Shown: positions 8,011 through 17,220, numbered from the stretch's first letter. The stretch: DNA of 64,000 nt from Prevotella communis (GCF_022024175.1 NZ_CP091794.1:2604001-2668000); one strand, 5' to 3'. Made by a program: numbers and translations. Notes: generated from the sequence alone by a model not told the origin.

Positions 8011-8847
8011 TCACCTTACGGTCATATGAAAGCAACCCTGCTTCACCTCGTACTTAATAAAACAGCGATTTTGCTGACGCATATCATTAAGTACCTCACT
8101 CAAGATAAATTTCAACGAGTCGTTGCGTACCTGACGGCGACTGGGGCCGTCGGGATCCTCTACTGTCCTATAACGGTTATAACAGATATCTATTGTGGTG
8201 CCATAGAGATGACAGGAGTTTTCTGTGGCATTGCCATTATGGCGGCGCAGCTTGGCCACATCCTCCTGCGTACGGAGCACGCTGGTCACGATGAAACGAT
8301 GCAAGGGCACACCTTTTACCTGCAGACTGTCAAAGAAAGCCTGACCGATATCCTGCAGAAGAACAGCTGCACGTGGTACCAGATATGGAATACTGCTATG
8401 CAAGGGGTCTATATAATAATAAGGTGAGCAGTCAATGAACACCAGTTCGTCTTTTCTCTCTTCCGCATCCAACCGGTTCTTCACCGGCTTAACGCCCCAT
8501 CTGTTAGCTGCAATCAATTGCACACTATTACTATCAGGGAAAGCACCTTTATAGCTGGACACACTACGAATACGATGATAGCGTTCACCATCAGGCACAT
8601 AGCGAGCAGAAACAGAAGGTGCCAGGACGGCTTCAGATTCAGGTTCAACAGCCGCAGGCTCCTCAACGACCTCAGCAACAGGGAGCTCGTTTGCAACAGA
8701 ATCTACTGCCAGACTATCTGCTACCTCTGCCACGTCGGATGATGACGTAGCGATACCAGGAAAGGCACAACGTACCAAGGCCAGCACCATCACCGACACG
8801 CCAAAAACCTCAAGAAAACGATGTTTACGCTTATTATTACCCTTCAT
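8011..8847 (-). CDS. Putative M15-like peptidase (DUF5715-type), membrane-anchored
   Basis: 278 residues with an N-terminal hydrophobic segment (VFGVSVMVLALVRCAFPGIA), then a low-complexity E/V/A/P linker to about residue 75. The C-terminal domain contains HRFIVTSVLRTQEDVAKLRR, then SCHLYGTTIDICYNRY, a SxHxxGxxxD zinc motif of VanY/M15 D-Ala-D-Ala carboxypeptidases. It ends with E and H positions (KYEVKQGCFHMTV) that could complete the metal site. It may act on peptidoglycan in the periplasm. The family assignment is from memory of Bacteroidetes homologues. Second gene of a two-gene operon, 11 bases after a DUF4359-like gene. Confidence 0.75.
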   Translation of the reverse strand: MKGNNKRKHRFLEVFGVSVMVLALVRCAFPGIATSSSDVAEVADSLAVDSVANELPVAEVVEEPAAVEPESEAVLAPSVSARYVPDGERYHRIRSVSSYKGAFPDSNSVQLIAANRWGVKPVKNRLDAEERKDELVFIDCSPYYYIDPLHSSIPYLVPRAAVLLQDIGQAFFDSLQVKGVPLHRFIVTSVLRTQEDVAKLRRHNGNATENSCHLYGTTIDICYNRYRTVEDPDGPSRRQVRNDSLKFILSEVLNDMRQQNRCFIKYEVKQGCFHMTVR

Positions 8848-8858
8848 TTCCTTTCATC

Positions 8859-9218
8859 TCATCTTACAATGTGTCTCACATCCTCCTCGTCGGCAAGAAC
8901 GAACACCTTGCCAAAGGCACCGACGGTGATGGGAAGCGTCTGGCCATGAAAGCTCACCGTGCCAACGGTAACTACCAGATAATCATCTACCTGCATATTA
9001 CTCTGCAGGAAAGAACCGGCAGCATTCATCGCCATATCAGTACCCGCAGCAACCAGTTCATCCGGTAACTGAGCATTAGACACTTCTTGACTTACCACAT
9101 TCATTGCCAACTGTCTTACCGCAGCCTGATGTTCCCATGGCTCTGGTTTGGAAAAAGCCATTGCTGCCAACAGAATCAGCACCACAAAGGTCAGAAAAAC
9201 AAAAACTTTCTTAGCCAT
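8859..9218 (-). CDS. Small exported or membrane-anchored protein, DUF4359-like
   Basis: 119 residues. One N-terminal hydrophobic helix (VFVFLTFVVLILLAAMAF) is followed by SKPEPWEHQAAVRQL and a beta-rich end (DDYLVVTVGTVSFHGQ, ITVGAFGKVFVLA). This matches my recollection of DUF4359 proteins, whose function is unknown. It is transcribed from its own promoter, divergent from lysS, and leads into the putative peptidase gene. Confidence 0.7.
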   Translation of the reverse strand: MAKKVFVFLTFVVLILLAAMAFSKPEPWEHQAAVRQLAMNVVSQEVSNAQLPDELVAAGTDMAMNAAGSFLQSNMQVDDYLVVTVGTVSFHGQTLPITVGAFGKVFVLADEEDVRHIVR

Positions 9219-9245
9219 TCTTTCTTATTATTTTGTTTCAGGGCA

Positions 9246-9253
9246 CAAAGATA
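9246..9253 (-). promoter_or_regulatory. -7 element for the DUF4359-like / peptidase operon
   Basis: TATCTTTG on the minus strand, 28 bases before the ATG at 9218. It is back to back with the lysS promoter. Confidence 0.55.
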
Positions 9254-9272
9254 CTAAAAAAAACAAATAAAA

Positions 9273-9304
9273 TTGGCGAATCTATTCTTTTTTTCGTAAC
9301 TTTG
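9273..9304 (+). promoter_or_regulatory. lysS promoter
   Basis: TTGG (9273-9276), 20 bases, then TAACTTTG (9297-9304): a good Bacteroidetes -33/-7 pair, 31 bases before the lysS ATG. Confidence 0.7.
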
Positions 9305-9335
9305 CACCCAAATTGCAAATATTCGAATATAAGAC

Positions 9336-11123
9336 ATGAACATACTTGAACTGAGTGAACAAGAAATTCTCCGTCGACAGTCGCTCGACGAGCTGCGCAA
9401 GATGGGCATCAACCCCTACCCTGCCGCAGAGTATCCCGTAAATGCATGGAGCACAGATATTATTGAAAACTTTGAGGACTTACCCGTCATCGGAAAAGAT
9501 GAGGAAGGCAACGATGTACGCGAGACGCCTACACCGGAGAACAGCCGTATGGTAAGTATTGCCGGCCGCATCATGAGCAAGAGCATCATGGGTAAGGCTG
9601 CCTTTGCCAAGTTGCAGGACTCTAAGGGTCGTATTCAGGTATACGTACAGCGTGATGCCATCTGCCCCGACGAGAACAAGGACCTTTACAACATTGTTTT
9701 CAAGAAGCTGCTTGACCTGGGTGATTTCATCGGTGTAAAAGGATACGTATTCCGCACAAAGACTGGAGAAATCAGTGTTCATGTGATGGAACTGACCGTA
9801 TTGAGCAAGAGTCTGAAGCCACTGCCTGTGGTGAAGACTGATGCTGACGGTAAGGTATATGACGCATTCGATGACCCAGAATTGCGTTATCGTCAGCGCT
9901 ATGTTGACCTGATTGTGAATGCTGGTGTTAAAGAGACCTTCCTCAAGCGTGCTACCATCATCCGCACCATGCGTCGCATCCTTGATGATGCAGGCTATAC
10001 AGAAGTTGACACACCTATTTTGCAGAACATCGCAGGTGGTGCATCAGCCCGCCCATTCATCACCCACTTCAATGCCCTGAACCAGGACATGTACATGCGT
10101 ATTGCCACAGAGCTTTACCTGAAGCGCCTCATCGTCGGTGGCTTCGAGGGTGTTTACGAGATGGGTAAGAACTTCCGCAATGAGGGTATGGATAAGACCC
10201 ACAACCCAGAGTTCACCTGCATGGAGCTCTACGTGAGCTATAAGGACCTGCTGTGGGGTATGGACTTCACCGAGAAGATGCTGGAGGAGATTTGTACAGC
10301 AGTGAACGGCAAGCCTGAGGTGGAGATCGACGGCAAGGTTATCTCATTCCGCGCTCCATTCCGCCGTCTGCCAATCCTCGATGCTATCAAGGAGAAGACC
10401 GGTTTCGACTGCGACGGTAAGACTGAGGATGAGATTCGTGCATTCTGCAAGTCTAAGGGCATGGAGGTTGACGAGACCATGGGTAAGGGTAAGCTCATCG
10501 ACGAACTCTTTGGTGAGTTCTGCGAGGGTACCTTCATCCAGCCCACTTTCATTACTGACTATCCCGTCGAGATGTCACCTCTTACCAAGATGCACCGCAG
10601 TAAGCCCGGGCTCACCGAGCGTTTCGAGCTGATGGTTAATGGTAAGGAACTGGCTAACGCCTACTCTGAGCTCAACGATCCTATCGATCAGGAGGAGCGT
10701 TTCGTAGAGCAGATGAAACTTGCTGACAAGGGCGATGACGAGGCTATGATTATCGACCACGACTTCCTGCGCGCTCTGCAGTATGGCATGCCTCCCACCT
10801 TCGGTATCGGTATCGGTATCGACCGTCTGGTGATGCTGCTCACAGGTAAGTTCGCCATTGGTGAGGTGATGCTGTTCCCACAGATGAAGCCCGAGAAGAA
10901 GGCTCCTCAGAGCAGCATCCAGGAATGGGAAGCTATTGGCGTACCCGAGAACTGGGCTTATGTGCTGCGTAAGGCTGGTTTCTATCTCATCCAGGACATC
11001 AAGGACGAGAAAGCTCAGGGCTTGCAGCAGAAGATTGGCGAGATCAACAAGAAGTTCAAGCTGAACTACGAGAAGCCATCTCTGGACGAGGTTCAGAGTT
11101 GGATTGATAAGGCGCAAGCTTAA
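9336..11123 (+). CDS. lysS: Lysyl-tRNA synthetase (class II)
   Basis: Charges tRNA-Lys with lysine in the cytoplasm. 595 residues: an N-terminal OB anticodon-binding domain (about 55-165, GRIMSKSIMGKAAFAKLQD) and a class II catalytic core with motif 2 (FRNEGMDKTHNPEFT) and motif 3 (GIGIGIDRLVMLLTG). A C-terminal extension of about 75 residues (PENWAYVLRKAGFYLIQDIK) makes it longer than the usual 500 residues; I believe this tail is common in Bacteroidetes LysS. gpsA follows after 20 bases, and the gap is entirely a heptamer array. Confidence 0.97.
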   Translation: MNILELSEQEILRRQSLDELRKMGINPYPAAEYPVNAWSTDIIENFEDLPVIGKDEEGNDVRETPTPENSRMVSIAGRIMSKSIMGKAAFAKLQDSKGRIQVYVQRDAICPDENKDLYNIVFKKLLDLGDFIGVKGYVFRTKTGEISVHVMELTVLSKSLKPLPVVKTDADGKVYDAFDDPELRYRQRYVDLIVNAGVKETFLKRATIIRTMRRILDDAGYTEVDTPILQNIAGGASARPFITHFNALNQDMYMRIATELYLKRLIVGGFEGVYEMGKNFRNEGMDKTHNPEFTCMELYVSYKDLLWGMDFTEKMLEEICTAVNGKPEVEIDGKVISFRAPFRRLPILDAIKEKTGFDCDGKTEDEIRAFCKSKGMEVDETMGKGKLIDELFGEFCEGTFIQPTFITDYPVEMSPLTKMHRSKPGLTERFELMVNGKELANAYSELNDPIDQEERFVEQMKLADKGDDEAMIIDHDFLRALQYGMPPTFGIGIGIDRLVMLLTGKFAIGEVMLFPQMKPEKKAPQSSIQEWEAIGVPENWAYVLRKAGFYLIQDIKDEKAQGLQQKIGEINKKFKLNYEKPSLDEVQSWIDKAQA

Positions 11124-11142
11124 AGTTCAAAGTTCAAAGAAC
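11122..11142. repeat. Heptamer array forming the whole lysS-gpsA gap
   Basis: Three units AAAGTTC, AAAGTTC, AAAGAAC begin inside the lysS TAA stop and end one base before the gpsA ATG. Phased on the plus strand they read TCAAAGT / TCAAAGA. Confidence 0.7.
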
Positions 11143-11143
11143 C

Positions 11144-12139
11144 ATGTACGACTGCGGTAAGATAGCAATAATCGGTGGAGGCTCATGGGCTACAGCCATT
11201 GCCAAGATTGTAGTGCAGCACACGCACCACATTGGTTGGTATATGCGTCGCGATGACCAGATAGAGGACTTCAGACGACTGAGTCACAACCCCAGTTACC
11301 TGACCAGCGTGCATTTTGACGTTCACGAGATTAATTTCAACAGCGATCTCAATAAAATTGTGGAGGCCTACGACACCTTGGTGTTCGTAGTGCCTTCACC
11401 TTATTTAAAAAATCACCTGAAGAAACTGAAGGTGAGACTGAAGGATAAATTCATCGTAACAGCTATCAAGGGTATTGTGCCCGATGAGAACCTGATTTGT
11501 ACAGAGTACTTCCATCAGGTATTCGATGTGCCACACGACAACCTGGCCTGCATTGGCGGTCCCAGTCATGCAGAAGAGGTGGCACTGGAGCGATTGAGTT
11601 ACCTTACTGTAGGATGTTCAGACATGGAGAAGGCCCAATCCTTTGCAGAAATACTGAACAGCCAGTTTATCAAGACAAAGACATCAACCGATGTTATCGG
11701 CATAGAATACTCCAGCGTTCTGAAGAATGTCTATGCCATTGCGGCAGGTATCTGCAACGGTTTGAAATTTGGAGATAATTTCCAGGCCGTACTTATAGCC
11801 AATGCCGTGCAGGAGATGGCTCGTTTCCTGCAAAGTGTACACCCCATTGAGCGCAATGTCTATGATAGTGTTTACTTAGGCGACCTATTAGTGACGGGCT
11901 ACTCGAACTTTTCGCGCAACCGTGTTTTCGGAACGATGATTGGTAAAGGCTATAGCGTGAAAAGTGCCCAGATGGAGATGGAGATGATTGCCGAGGGTTA
12001 CTTCGGCACTAAGTGTATGAAGGAAATCAACCGCCATTGGCACGTTAACATGCCTATCCTGGATGCCGTTTACAACATCCTCTACGAACGTATTGCACCA
12101 AAGATTGAGATTAAGCTGCTGACAGACTCGTTCCGCTAA
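11144..12139 (+). CDS. gpsA: NAD(P)-dependent glycerol-3-phosphate dehydrogenase
   Basis: Reduces dihydroxyacetone phosphate to sn-glycerol-3-phosphate for phospholipid synthesis. 331 residues, normal length. The N-terminal Rossmann motif is GGGSWATAIAKIV (about 11-23). Conserved GpsA segments IGGPSHAEEVAL and YSSVLKNVYAIAAGI follow, including the catalytic lysine region, then LGDLLVTGYSNFSRNRVFG near the C-terminus. Translation is probably coupled to lysS across the 20-base array gap. Confidence 0.95.
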   Translation: MYDCGKIAIIGGGSWATAIAKIVVQHTHHIGWYMRRDDQIEDFRRLSHNPSYLTSVHFDVHEINFNSDLNKIVEAYDTLVFVVPSPYLKNHLKKLKVRLKDKFIVTAIKGIVPDENLICTEYFHQVFDVPHDNLACIGGPSHAEEVALERLSYLTVGCSDMEKAQSFAEILNSQFIKTKTSTDVIGIEYSSVLKNVYAIAAGICNGLKFGDNFQAVLIANAVQEMARFLQSVHPIERNVYDSVYLGDLLVTGYSNFSRNRVFGTMIGKGYSVKSAQMEMEMIAEGYFGTKCMKEINRHWHVNMPILDAVYNILYERIAPKIEIKLLTDSFR

Positions 12140-12158
12140 GTATTTATTCGCTTCGAAT

Positions 12159-13406
12159 TTACTTGATAGGAATATCTACCCTGAAGATAGAACCCTCGCC
12201 TAGTTTTGACTCTACTGTAACACTTCCACCAAGGCTGGAAGCCATCACACGACAGATACTCAGTCCTAAGCCAGCACCTGGAATAAATTCATCCACTTTG
12301 TAGAAACGTTCAAAGATACGTTCCAGATTCTCCTCTGCAATACCCTTACCAGTATCACGCACCCAGATACATACACGACCATCAACGGGATTGTCATAGC
12401 CTACGACAATAGAACCTTGCTGCGTAAACTTCATCGCATTGGAAATGAGATGATTGGCAATAGTACTCAGACGAATCATATCAGTGGTAATAGACAGTGC
12501 ATCCTGAGCAAAACTGATATCCAACTTCACACCCGATGGTAACTTTTCAGCAAAAACTGCCATAGCCTCTGCCAACAACGTATTCAAGTCGAATGTCGTC
12601 ATGACCAGCTGTTCCTGACCGGATTCAATCTTCGAGATATTCACCACATCATCAACAATACGCAACAACTTCTGCGTATTCTCGTGAATCAAGTCTAAAA
12701 GGCTCTTACGTTCATCCTGATCATCAATATCAGGCAACACACTAGTAAAACCAACGATAGCATTCAGTGGGGTACGAATCTCATGACTCATATTGGCAAT
12801 GAATGCAGTCTTCAGACGGTCACTCTCTTCTGCACGATTACGTGCCTTTACCAATGCGTCCTCCAATGCCTTCCGGTCATCAATACACTGGGTGGTTCCT
12901 ACGATTTTAACAGGTTTACCATCTACGTCACGTGCAGCCACTGTGGCATAACTTTCTTCCCAATAAAAAGAGTTATCATAAGGTACCAAAACCCGGTAAA
13001 TCTCATGATAGGCAGAAGAATGACCATCGCACAAATCTGCCAAGGACTGTCGCACGCGTTCAGTATCATGCGGGTCCAGTGGCAAAAGACTGTCTCCCAT
13101 AGCCATACCGTCAACATTGATATAATTATTACCTTTTTCACGGAAATCATGCTCAAAGGTAAACTTACCAGTCTTCACATCAAGATGCCAGATAGACAAT
13201 TTCATGGTACCAAGCACGAACTCGTACTCTACATTGTGCTTACCAACTTTGTCCAACATCTGCAACTCCGACTTCAGTTGCTTACCAGCCCTAATCTGAT
13301 ACCATAGGACTACGCCCAACGATATAATCACAAGTACGAGAAGCACGTGTGGTAACATATTCAGAAACTGTATGTCAAGAGCAATATTTATCGTTAGGTT
13401 TATCAT
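12159..13406 (-). CDS. PAS-domain sensor histidine kinase
   Basis: 415 residues from the ATG at 13406. One N-terminal membrane helix (MLPHVLLVLVIISLGVVLWY), a PAS-like domain (about 45-165) and a HisKA domain with the phospho-acceptor H-box FIANMSHEIRTPLNAI. The ATP-binding domain has an N-box (NHLISNAMKF), G1 (DTGKGIAEENLERIFERF) and G2 (PGAGLGLSI). An upstream ATG at 13442 is rejected because the promoter TACTTTTG (13421-13414) lies inside that extension. The chosen ATG is only seven bases past the -7 box, so the mRNA may be leaderless; the ATG at 13358 is an alternative. No receiver domain or regulator is adjacent. Confidence 0.92.
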   Translation of the reverse strand: MINLTINIALDIQFLNMLPHVLLVLVIISLGVVLWYQIRAGKQLKSELQMLDKVGKHNVEYEFVLGTMKLSIWHLDVKTGKFTFEHDFREKGNNYINVDGMAMGDSLLPLDPHDTERVRQSLADLCDGHSSAYHEIYRVLVPYDNSFYWEESYATVAARDVDGKPVKIVGTTQCIDDRKALEDALVKARNRAEESDRLKTAFIANMSHEIRTPLNAIVGFTSVLPDIDDQDERKSLLDLIHENTQKLLRIVDDVVNISKIESGQEQLVMTTFDLNTLLAEAMAVFAEKLPSGVKLDISFAQDALSITTDMIRLSTIANHLISNAMKFTQQGSIVVGYDNPVDGRVCIWVRDTGKGIAEENLERIFERFYKVDEFIPGAGLGLSICRVMASSLGGSVTVESKLGEGSIFRVDIPIK

Positions 13407-13413
13407 ATAAGTG

Positions 13414-13421
13414 CAAAAGTA
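13414..13421 (-). promoter_or_regulatory. -7 element of the PAS histidine kinase
   Basis: TACTTTTG on the minus strand, ending eight bases before the ATG at 13406, which implies a leaderless or nearly leaderless transcript. Confidence 0.6.
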
Positions 13422-13460
13422 CAAATATTTCCCGAAACGCAAAAAAAAATCACTATTAAT

Positions 13461-13491
13461 TTTGTTTTTATTCTGTTTTTCTGTATATTTG
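13461..13491 (+). promoter_or_regulatory. Promoter of the RlmL-type methyltransferase operon
   Basis: TTTG (13461-13464), 19 bases, TATATTTG (13484-13491): a textbook Bacteroidetes promoter 20 bases before the ATG at 13512. Confidence 0.75.
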
Positions 13492-13511
13492 CAAACGAAA
13501 TCATAATAAAA

Positions 13512-15029
13512 ATGGAAAACGAATTCGAATTAATCGCCAAAACGTTCATGGGACTGGAACCTGTGCTGGCGAAAGAGTTGACACAACTGGGTGCCAACAA
13601 CGTGCAAATAGGTAGACGCATGGTGTCGTTTACGGGTAATAAGGAGATGATGTATCGCGCCAATTTCTCGCTGCATACAGCCATCAAGATTCTGAAACCC
13701 ATCGCGCATTTCAAAGCACAAAGTGCTGATGATGTCTACGAAGAAATTAAAAAAATCGATTGGACTGAATACTTGAATAACGACCGCACCTTCGCTGTTG
13801 ACTCTGTGGTATTCTCGGAAGAGTTCCGCCACTCAAAGTTTGTGAGCTACAAAGTAAAAGATGCTATTGTGGATCAGTTCCGTGAGAAGACTGGCAGTCG
13901 CCCCAACATTTCAGTTGCCAATCCAGACTTGCGTCTGCATATTCATATCGCAGACGTAGCACCTGGCAAGAGCGAGTGTACGCTCTGTCTGGACTCTTCT
14001 GGTGAGTCATTGCATCGCCGTGGCTATCGCCAGGAAAGCGTAGAGGCTCCCCTTAATGAAGTACTGGCAGCAGGTATGATTCTGATGACTGGCTGGAAGG
14101 GTGAGACCGACTTTATTGACCCTATGTGCGGTTCTGGCACACTGCTCGTCGAAGCAGCCCTCATCGCCCGCAACATGGCTCCGGGTTTGTTCCGAAAGGA
14201 ATATGCCTTTGAGAAATGGCCAGACTTTGATGCCGATCTCTTCGACCACATCTATAATGACGACTCTAAGGAGCGTGAGTTCACACATCACATCTATGGC
14301 TACGACGTAGATATCAAGGCTGTGAACACTGCCCGTCTGAATGTGAAGGCCGCTGGTCTGACAGCAGACATCACTGTGGAAGAGCAGGATTTCAAGAACT
14401 TCACACAACCCAAGGAGAAGAGCATCCTGGTATGCAACCCTCCCTACGGTGAGCGTATCTCTACGCCCGACCTGCTGGGCACCTATCGTATGATTGGTGA
14501 GCGACTGAAGCATCAGTTCCTCAATAACGACGCATGGATTCTGTCTTACCGTGAGGAGTGCTTTGAGCAAATTGGTCTGAAACCATCTATCAAGATTCCT
14601 GTTTACAATGGCTCATTGGAATGTGAGTTCCGTAAGTACCAGATTTTTGACGGTAAACTGAAGGATTTCCGTAGCGAAGGCGGCGTAGTGAAGACCGATG
14701 ACGAGAAGCGTCAGATGGCCGAGAAGCATCGTTTCAAGAAAAACCGTGAGTTCAAGCAGCGCCTGGACGAACAAGAGGAAAATGAGAGCAGCGATATCCG
14801 CTCATTTACTTTCCACAAACACGACTTCAAGAAGGAAGAGCGTGGAGAAAGAAGACCAAGAAGAGAGGACCGGGAAGACAGAAAGCCCCGCTACTCAAAG
14901 GATGCCGGCAAATCAAGTTTCTCCGGAAGGGGAAAGAAATATAGTGACAGTCCTAACCGCGGCGGACACGAGCGTTTCGACCGCAGTGGAGGAAAACGAA
15001 ACAAGCGATTTAATCATGACGATGAATAA
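13512..15029 (+). CDS. rlmL: THUMP-domain 23S rRNA (guanine-N2)-methyltransferase, RlmL-type
   Basis: 505 residues. The N-terminal THUMP RNA-binding part (about 45-155) precedes a UPF0020-type Rossmann methyltransferase with SAM motif DPMCGSGTLLVEAALIA and catalytic NPPYGER. E. coli RlmL modifies G2445 of 23S rRNA; the exact site here is inferred. The last 90 residues are highly charged and arginine-rich (GERRPRREDREDRKPRYS, GGKRNKRFNHDDE), a disordered RNA-binding tail. It overlaps the peptidase gene by 14 bases, so translation is likely coupled. Confidence 0.92.
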   Translation: MENEFELIAKTFMGLEPVLAKELTQLGANNVQIGRRMVSFTGNKEMMYRANFSLHTAIKILKPIAHFKAQSADDVYEEIKKIDWTEYLNNDRTFAVDSVVFSEEFRHSKFVSYKVKDAIVDQFREKTGSRPNISVANPDLRLHIHIADVAPGKSECTLCLDSSGESLHRRGYRQESVEAPLNEVLAAGMILMTGWKGETDFIDPMCGSGTLLVEAALIARNMAPGLFRKEYAFEKWPDFDADLFDHIYNDDSKEREFTHHIYGYDVDIKAVNTARLNVKAAGLTADITVEEQDFKNFTQPKEKSILVCNPPYGERISTPDLLGTYRMIGERLKHQFLNNDAWILSYREECFEQIGLKPSIKIPVYNGSLECEFRKYQIFDGKLKDFRSEGGVVKTDDEKRQMAEKHRFKKNREFKQRLDEQEENESSDIRSFTFHKHDFKKEERGERRPRREDREDRKPRYSKDAGKSSFSGRGKKYSDSPNRGGHERFDRSGGKRNKRFNHDDE

Positions 15030-17190
15030 TATTAAGCAATGGGCGCACTATGTAGCGTCCATTCTTCTCTTTACAGCAATGACAGCACCTATGTCTGCAC
15101 AGAAGCTTTTCACACTGGAGGACCTGAACTTCGGTGGCACCAATTTCCACAATCTGAGGCCTGAGAATATCTTCCTCACATGGTGGGGCGACCAACTGAT
15201 TCAGACAGACGTGGAGGAGTGCTACACCATTGACACCAAGACAGGCAAGAAGACATTGCTGTTTACTCTCGACGATATCAATAAATGGGCGGGCAGTGAT
15301 GATGACCATTACGTGCGCCAACTGACGAATGCCACATTCCCCTACCCCAACGAGAAACTTGTCATGCTGGGCTTCAAGAAGTCTGTCATCCTGTTGGATT
15401 TCGGAAAGAAGAAGATTGTCTGGCAGGACAGCATCTCCGGACAGACAGCCTACGATTGGAATAAGACATCACGCGCTACGGCTTACGTGGAAGACGATCA
15501 GCTTTTTATTGCTGACGGACAAGGCAAGAAGCATCAGCTTTCTACTGACGGCAGTCGCGAGATTGTCTATGGACAGTCTGTTCACCGCAACGAGTTCGGT
15601 ATTGAGAAGGGTACTTTCTGGAGTCCTGACGGACAGCATCTTGCTTTCTATCGCATGGACCAGAGCATGGTGACCGATTATCCACAGGTAGATATCTTCC
15701 CTCGCTCTGCCAGCTACGAGCCTGACAAATATCCGATGGCAGGCATGACTTCGCATAAAGTCACTGTAGGTGTATATGATTTAGGAACGCAGAAGACGGT
15801 CTATCTGCAGACTGGCGACCCAACGAATCGTTATTTTACGAATATCGCATGGAGTCCAGACTCAAAGACGATTTATATGTTCGAGCTCAACCGTGAGCAG
15901 AATGATTGCCGTCTTGTGAGCTATGATGCCACCACTGGTGCCAAGAAAGCAGAGCTCTATCGTGAGACCAGCGACAAATATGTAGAGCCGCTGCATCCCA
16001 TCGTGTTCCTGCCTTGGGACAGTAACCTCTTTGTGATGCAGAGTCAACGCGACGGCTACAACCACCTGTACCTATATAATAAAAAAGGTGAGATGGTCAA
16101 ACAGCTGACTAAAGGCGTATGGGTTGTCATGGATGTTCTGGGTTTCAATCAGAAAGACAAGAGCATCATCATTGCTTCTAATGAGAAACATGCGCTGCAA
16201 AGCAACTTGTATGCAGTCAACATCAAGACACTCAAGCGCACATTACTCGATAATGGAGAAGGCGTACACTGGGGAAAACTATCAAGCTCTGGCACAAAAC
16301 TGTACGAAAAATACAGCACACCTACAACGCCAAATACAGTTAACGCAATAGAAATCTCAAACTTCAAACCTCGAATCTCAAACCTACTCACGGCTGAGGA
16401 CCCTTGGAAAGACTATGTACAGCCCATATTTGAGAGTGGCAGCATTAAGGCGGCCGACGGCATGACAGACCTCTACTGGCGTATGGTGAAGCCGCACGAC
16501 TTTGATATAACAAAGAAATATCCCACGGTGGTCTATGTTTATGGCGGTCCTCATGCTCATAATGTCGAGGCCTCATGGCACTGGGCAAGTCGCTCATGGG
16601 AGACCTACATGGCGCAAAAAGGCTATATCGTATTCATTCTGGATAATCGCGGTTCAGAGAATCGTGGACGAGAGTTTGAACAGGCCACATTCCACCAACT
16701 GGGACAGATAGAGATGCAAGACCAGATGAAAGGTGTGGAGTATCTGCGCACCCTACCCTACATCGACATGAACAGACTTGGTGTTCACGGATGGTCATTC
16801 GGTGGATTCATGACCATATCACTCATTACCAACTACCCTGACGTATTCAAAGTGGGCGTGGCAGGTGGCCCTGTCATCGACTGGAAATGGTATGAGGTGA
16901 TGTATGGCGAACGCTATATGGGCACACCACAGAACAATCCAGAAGGCTATGCCAAGACAAGCCTCATCAATAAAGCAAAAGACCTGAAAGGAAAGCTCCA
17001 GATTATCACTGGATATAACGACAACACTGTTGTTCCCCAACACTGTCTGTCGTTCCTCGATGCGTGTATCAAAGCCGGCACGCAACCCGACTTCTTTGCC
17101 TATCCAGGAGAGGAGCACAACATGCGGGGACACGCCAGCGTACACTTACATGAACGAATCACGCAATACTTCGAAGACTACCTAAAATAA
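15016..17190 (+). CDS. Dipeptidyl peptidase IV (S9B family serine peptidase)
   Basis: Removes X-Pro/X-Ala dipeptides from peptides in the periplasm or at the surface. 724 residues from the ATG at 15016 (15022 also possible), which begins a signal peptide (YVASILLFTAMTAPMSAQ). A DPP-IV beta-propeller (about 35-480) precedes an alpha/beta-hydrolase with nucleophile motif HGWSFGGFMT, an acid in YNDNTVVP and the histidine in EEHNMRG. The conserved Glu pair of the family may be FWSPDGQHLAFYRMD-adjacent; I did not identify it. A 35-bp heptamer array is read in frame as ISNFKPRISNLL shortly before the hydrolase domain. Confidence 0.93.
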   Translation: MTMNNIKQWAHYVASILLFTAMTAPMSAQKLFTLEDLNFGGTNFHNLRPENIFLTWWGDQLIQTDVEECYTIDTKTGKKTLLFTLDDINKWAGSDDDHYVRQLTNATFPYPNEKLVMLGFKKSVILLDFGKKKIVWQDSISGQTAYDWNKTSRATAYVEDDQLFIADGQGKKHQLSTDGSREIVYGQSVHRNEFGIEKGTFWSPDGQHLAFYRMDQSMVTDYPQVDIFPRSASYEPDKYPMAGMTSHKVTVGVYDLGTQKTVYLQTGDPTNRYFTNIAWSPDSKTIYMFELNREQNDCRLVSYDATTGAKKAELYRETSDKYVEPLHPIVFLPWDSNLFVMQSQRDGYNHLYLYNKKGEMVKQLTKGVWVVMDVLGFNQKDKSIIIASNEKHALQSNLYAVNIKTLKRTLLDNGEGVHWGKLSSSGTKLYEKYSTPTTPNTVNAIEISNFKPRISNLLTAEDPWKDYVQPIFESGSIKAADGMTDLYWRMVKPHDFDITKKYPTVVYVYGGPHAHNVEASWHWASRSWETYMAQKGYIVFILDNRGSENRGREFEQATFHQLGQIEMQDQMKGVEYLRTLPYIDMNRLGVHGWSFGGFMTISLITNYPDVFKVGVAGGPVIDWKWYEVMYGERYMGTPQNNPEGYAKTSLINKAKDLKGKLQIITGYNDNTVVPQHCLSFLDACIKAGTQPDFFAYPGEEHNMRGHASVHLHERITQYFEDYLK
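16353..16387. repeat. Five-unit heptamer array inside the DPP-IV gene
   Basis: Exactly five 7-base units: AATCTCA, AACTTCA, AACCTCG, AATCTCA, AACCTAC. They are translated in frame at the junction between the propeller and the hydrolase domain. Confidence 0.8.
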
Positions 17191-17220
17191 CATAACATAA
17201 AACTAAACCTTTCTGACTAT

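Noticed and set aside
14698..15015. Long N-terminal extension of the DPP-IV frame
   Set aside because: This stretch is the arginine-rich 3' end of the methyltransferase gene read in another frame; a signal peptide begins at 15016/15022.
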